From NCBI GenBank assembly GCA_002399435.1, contig DHDO01000049.1, forward strand, positions 1 to 6,179: DNA of 6,179 nucleotides. Reading direction: 5' to 3'. The stretch's first letter is position 1, and the number at the start of each line of letters is the position of its first letter. The DNA is from Firmicutes bacterium UBA4874. Its GTDB lineage: Bacteria > Bacillota > Clostridia > Caldicoprobacterales > DTU083. Below the pieces are notes generated by a model. It was not told the origin of the DNA and ran no database searches. It saw only the letters and a program-made list of their open reading frames with translations. A program made the position numbers and the translations under genes. This document shows, piece by piece, positions 4,085-6,179 of the stretch.

Positions 4085-4243
4085 TTACTCTTTGCCAGTC
4101 TTTTTTCTCTTTCGTACGCATTCGGATAGAAGATACTCGATCTGCCCATTGATAGATCGAAAATCATCCTCGGCCCAGGCAGCAATTTGTTCATATAGCT
4201 TTTTAGATATACGTAGAGGAATTTGCTTTTTGGCTTGACTCAT
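4085..4243 (-). CDS. Arc-type ribbon-helix-helix DNA-binding protein
   Basis: This 52-residue protein has the ribbon-helix-helix plan of the Arc/MetJ group: a strand KKQIPLRIS (5-13), helix one KKLYEQIAAWAEDDF (14-28), a turn RSINGQ, and helix two IEYLLSECVRKRKK. In the family the dimer's antiparallel ribbon enters the DNA major groove, and conserved residues such as the SIN motif start the second helix. It begins 2 nt after the SPFH stop codon (TAG-AA-ATG), so translation is very likely coupled to that gene. GGGAG lies 12 nt upstream, inside the SPFH coding end. No toxin gene follows, so an antitoxin role is not supported. Autoregulation of the operon is a reasonable inference, because the SPFH promoter -10 sits in a palindrome of the kind such proteins bind. 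Confidence 0.85.
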   Translation of the reverse strand: MSQAKKQIPLRISKKLYEQIAAWAEDDFRSINGQIEYLLSECVRKRKKTGKE

Positions 4244-4245
4244 TT

Positions 4246-5274
4246 CTAATAGAGACTCCCGCTGTTTACAATGGGCTGGGTATCTTTATTGCCGCACAGG
4301 ACAACCAGCAGATTGGATACCATGGCGGCCTTGCGCTCTTCATCAAGCTTTACGATATCATTTTCATTGAGCTTATCCAAAGCCATCTCCACCATGCCGA
4401 CGGCTCCATCAACGATCATCCTTCTGGCATCTATGATGGCACTGGCCTGCTGCCTCTGGAGCATGACTGCGGCAATCTCCGGAGCATAGGCAAGATAGGT
4501 AATGCGGGCTTCTATAATCTCAAGACCTGCTTCCTTTACTTTTTCCTGAATTTTCCCGCGAATCCGTTCAGCTACCAAGGCGCTGGAACCCCGCAGACTG
4601 CCTTCGTCAGGCTCTCCGTCACCGGTAGTGTCAATCCCGGGCGCCACATCGTAGGGATAGATTCGTACGATATCCCTGAGTGCACTGTCGCACTGCAGAG
4701 ACAGGTATTCCTTGTAATTATCCACATTGAAGACGGCTCTGGCTGTATCGACGACTCTCCACATTACTGCAATACCAATCTCCACAGGATTCCCCAGAAC
4801 ATCATTTACCTTTTGCTTGTTATTGTTTAATGTCATAATTTTAAGGGAGACTTTCTTATTGTTACCTGCGGCGTTGGCCTGTATGGCGTTTCCTCCGGGA
4901 GAAATGGTGATTTTGGAAGCGGAATCATTATCCACATCTCCACTTTGACCAAGACGGGTCCTGGCGGCAGGGTTCACTGCTGTTGAGAAGGGATGGACAA
5001 AGTAGAAACCGTCTTCCTTCAGAGTGCCTATGTATTTGCCAAATAAGGTTAAAACCAGAGCTTCCTGTGGTTTGATAATCTTGAGCCCGGAAAAAGGAAT
5101 TATGCCGGCTGCCAGCCAGACAATCCCCACAGTCAGGGGCAGTGCGCCTATATTATTTTGACTGTCCAGGAGGAATCCTCCCATAATAGTCAGGCCAATG
5201 GCTGCCAGGTAGAGCAGAATGAAAAGAATCAGCATGGGCATTCCCGGTCTTGCTTTCAGAATTTTTTCTTTCAT
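4246..5274 (-). CDS. SPFH/Band-7 domain membrane protein
   Basis: This 342-residue protein is a member of the SPFH (stomatin, prohibitin, flotillin, HflK/C) superfamily, which forms membrane-anchored oligomers that organise lipid domains and often bind proteases or other membrane proteins. Two hydrophobic segments lie at about 13-36 and 43-64. The SPFH domain then begins at [28 protein letters not shown] (63-90) and continues through [24 protein letters not shown] (164-187) to [25 protein letters not shown] (256-280). An Asn/Ser/Gly-rich insertion (111-142) and an acidic loop [11 protein letters not shown] (215-225) interrupt it. The C-terminal helical part (281-328) ends in a conserved-looking [11 protein letters not shown] at 5272-5274 has AAGGAG 8 nt upstream. 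It heads an operon with the ribbon-helix-helix gene and probably rubrerythrin. The specific partner protein is unknown. Confidence 0.92.
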   Translation of the reverse strand: MKEKILKARPGMPMLILFILLYLAAIGLTIMGGFLLDSQNNIGALPLTVGIVWLAAGIIPFSGLKIIKPQEALVLTLFGKYIGTLKEDGFYFVHPFSTAVNPAARTRLGQSGDVDNDSASKITISPGGNAIQANAAGNNKKVSLKIMTLNNNKQKVNDVLGNPVEIGIAVMWRVVDTARAVFNVDNYKEYLSLQCDSALRDIVRIYPYDVAPGIDTTGDGEPDEGSLRGSSALVAERIRGKIQEKVKEAGLEIIEARITYLAYAPEIAAVMLQRQQASAIIDARRMIVDGAVGMVEMALDKLNENDIVKLDEERKAAMVSNLLVVLCGNKDTQPIVNSGSLY

Positions 5275-5303
5275 AGCTTTGTCTCCTTAATATTAAAATG
5301 ATA

Positions 5304-5320
5304 TTATGATGATATCATAA
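5304..5320. promoter_or_regulatory. Palindromic operator candidate at the SPFH operon promoter
   Basis: TTATGAT and ATCATAA are 7-bp arms around a 3-bp centre; an inner 10-bp perfect palindrome ATGATATCAT (5309-5318) contains the -10 hexamer. A related half-sequence ATGATATTAT lies next to it at 5298-5307. Paired or repeated short sites over a -10 suit a ribbon-helix-helix repressor, and one is encoded in the operon. The link is inferred. Confidence 0.5.
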
Positions 5321-5337
5321 CCATATTCATTATTCAA
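5309..5337 (-). promoter_or_regulatory. Extended -10 promoter of the SPFH operon
   Basis: On the - strand TTGAAT (5332-5337) and TATCAT (5309-5314) have a 17-bp spacer, with TG one base before the -10 (TGA-TATCAT). The predicted start is near 5302, leaving a leader of about 28 nt before the SPFH ATG. Confidence 0.65.
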
Positions 5338-5378
5338 GCATGATCTGGGAATAGGGGAAAGATTCATGCGGCTGAAAA

Positions 5379-5407
5379 TTTACAAAGCACATGTTTTATG
5401 CTAATAT
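5379..5407 (+). promoter_or_regulatory. Extended -10 promoter of the membrane-anchored hypothetical gene
   Basis: TTTACA (5379-5384) and TAATAT (5402-5407) are 17 bp apart on the + strand, and TG at 5399-5400 gives an extended -10. It is back to back with the SPFH promoter, about 40 bp between the -35 boxes. Confidence 0.6.
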
Positions 5408-5448
5408 TATTTTGAAATATAAGAACGGTAAAGAATGATGGGGAGTAG

Positions 5449-6117
5449 GTGAAATATTTGAATACCGGCTTGAAATTGGCATCCTTTTTCCTTCGGAAAC
5501 TGACCATCATGGTTGTTGTGCTGCTGTTGATTGTTCTGGCGACTTTTTTTGCATATGATGCGGCCAATATATATGTTGTGGCAAAGGATGGACTTTCCCA
5601 AAGAGCGGAAACCATTATCAGCGAGGAGGATACGGACAGCCTGAATCGGTTTTTCACAAAGAAGTTCCTGAATTCGGATCCTCTTCTCCGAAGCCATCCG
5701 TATCAGGGCTATCAGATATCGGATTATGGTTATGAACTGAAGATCCGCAGAATATGGGTCTTACCATGGCAGTCCAGGACAAATGTCCTGGTTAAGGAAT
5801 CCATACCGGAGTCTTCCTGGAAGTTTTCCATTACCGATGAAATGCGGGAGAAGCTGACCGAGGAGCAGGGCATCCCGCAGGATGCGGAAAAGAAAGACGG
5901 TTCCAATGCAAAGAATGGGGAAACCACAAAGGAGCCTGCAGAGGCGCCTTCCGCGGGAACCGAAAAGGTGAAATTGAATATTCCAAAGCCCAAATGGCAG
6001 AACGGAGAAAAGACGGTGGAATTCCGAAAGGTGAAAGGGCAGTGGAAGATCAATCGCATCGCTATTTCCAACAGCCCGGGATCGAAACAGGATGCAAAAA
6101 AGGATTCCGGGAAATAA
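5449..6117 (+). CDS. Single-pass membrane-anchored protein of unrecognised family
   Basis: The product is up to 222 residues and the family was not recognised. A basic N-terminus (KLASFFLRK) precedes one strong hydrophobic segment at about residues 18-36 (LTIMVVVLLLIVLATFFAY), so the positive-inside rule puts the bulk outside the membrane. A folded-looking region follows (37-130), with NIYVVAKDGLSQRAE, FFTKKFLNSDPLL and YELKIRRIWVLPW. A charged Lys/Glu/Ala/Gly-rich linker (139-172) and a second short block ending FRKVKGQWKINRIAIS (192-207) come next. The final Lys-rich tail is polar. No lipobox or catalytic motif is visible. The start is uncertain: GTG at 5449 has GGGAG only 3 nt upstream, while TTG at 5458 has GGTGA at 5-6 nt and GGAG at 12 nt, and TTG starts are used by two other genes here. 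It is a single-gene transcript with its own promoter and terminator. Confidence 0.85.
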   Translation: MKYLNTGLKLASFFLRKLTIMVVVLLLIVLATFFAYDAANIYVVAKDGLSQRAETIISEEDTDSLNRFFTKKFLNSDPLLRSHPYQGYQISDYGYELKIRRIWVLPWQSRTNVLVKESIPESSWKFSITDEMREKLTEEQGIPQDAEKKDGSNAKNGETTKEPAEAPSAGTEKVKLNIPKPKWQNGEKTVEFRKVKGQWKINRIAISNSPGSKQDAKKDSGK

Positions 6118-6131
6118 TAAAAAGCAAGGAT

Positions 6132-6155
6132 TGCCGGCTTCAGGCCGGTATTTTT
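6132..6155 (+). terminator. Intrinsic terminator after the membrane-anchored hypothetical gene
   Basis: TGCCGGC (6132-6138) pairs with GCCGGTA (6144-6150), with one G-T wobble and a 5-nt loop. TTTTT (6151-6155) follows directly. It starts 14 nt after the stop codon. Confidence 0.88.
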
Positions 6156-6176
6156 CATGGATGGAGGCTGGAACGG

Positions 6177-6179
6177 ATG
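6177..6179 (+). CDS. Possible start codon of the next gene (runs off the right edge)
   Basis: GGAGG (6163-6167) is followed after 9 nt by ATG as the last three bases of the window. Spacing and motif are ideal, but nothing of the product can be seen. Confidence 0.35.

Noticed and set aside
4085..4243. The ribbon-helix-helix protein as the antitoxin of a toxin-antitoxin pair
   Set aside because: Neighbours are an SPFH protein upstream and a broken small frame downstream; neither resembles a known toxin, and coupling to SPFH points to a regulator instead.
5407..5697. Two - strand frames of about 96 residues opposite the membrane-anchored protein gene
   Set aside because: They overlap a + strand gene that has its own promoter, transmembrane segment and terminator, and they have no recognisable domains.

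Overview
The window looks like chromosomal DNA from an anaerobic, low-to-mid GC Firmicute of the Clostridia, probably Lachnospiraceae- or Clostridium-like. The evidence is a clostridial-type rubrerythrin, an FMN riboswitch, a bacterial group II intron, AGGAGG-type ribosome binding sites, TTG start codons and sigma-A-like promoters. The genus cannot be fixed from the sequence.

Left part (1-1384). The window opens inside the 3' end of a group II intron on the + strand: a probable reverse transcriptase C-terminus, then RNA domains V and VI, ending near 146. Three bases further is the 3' end of an FMN riboswitch aptamer on the - strand (150-259). The riboswitch therefore points straight into the antisense strand of the intron, and its expression platform and target gene are gone or displaced beyond the window. 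The aptamer starts only 14 nt after the stop codon of a small FMN-binding-type PPOX-fold protein (274-675, -). That gene is divergent from an HxlR-family regulator (830-1159, +). Their promoters overlap at the -10 boxes, and a perfect 8-4-8 palindrome lies beside them. The regulator ends at an intrinsic terminator and is followed directly by the C-terminal remnant of a sensor histidine kinase (about 1202-1384, +).

Middle part (1500-3242). A FucO-type iron-dependent lactaldehyde reductase/alcohol dehydrogenase (1597-2751, -) starts with TTG. Its terminator carries three 18-bp repeats. It has a leader of about 300 nt that starts at a sigma-A promoter lying in one copy of a duplicated segment. 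The other copy has an 8-bp difference that spoils the promoter spacing.

Right-middle part (3195-5340). A - strand operon runs SPFH/Band-7 membrane protein, Arc-type ribbon-helix-helix protein (4085-4243), a small gene that appears frameshifted by a 25-bp tandem duplication, and rubrerythrin (3246-3842). It ends in a strong terminator. The operon promoter has an extended -10 embedded in a palindrome, a natural site for autoregulation by the ribbon-helix-helix protein.

Right end (5379-6179). A divergent + strand gene encodes a single-pass membrane protein of unrecognised family (5449-6117), with its own extended -10 promoter and terminator. A ribosome binding site and ATG at the last bases suggest another + strand gene beyond the edge.

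No CRISPR array, tRNA, rRNA or complete insertion sequence was seen. The most unusual features are the riboswitch abutting an antisense group II intron, and three independent short tandem duplications, each in a regulatory or small-gene position.
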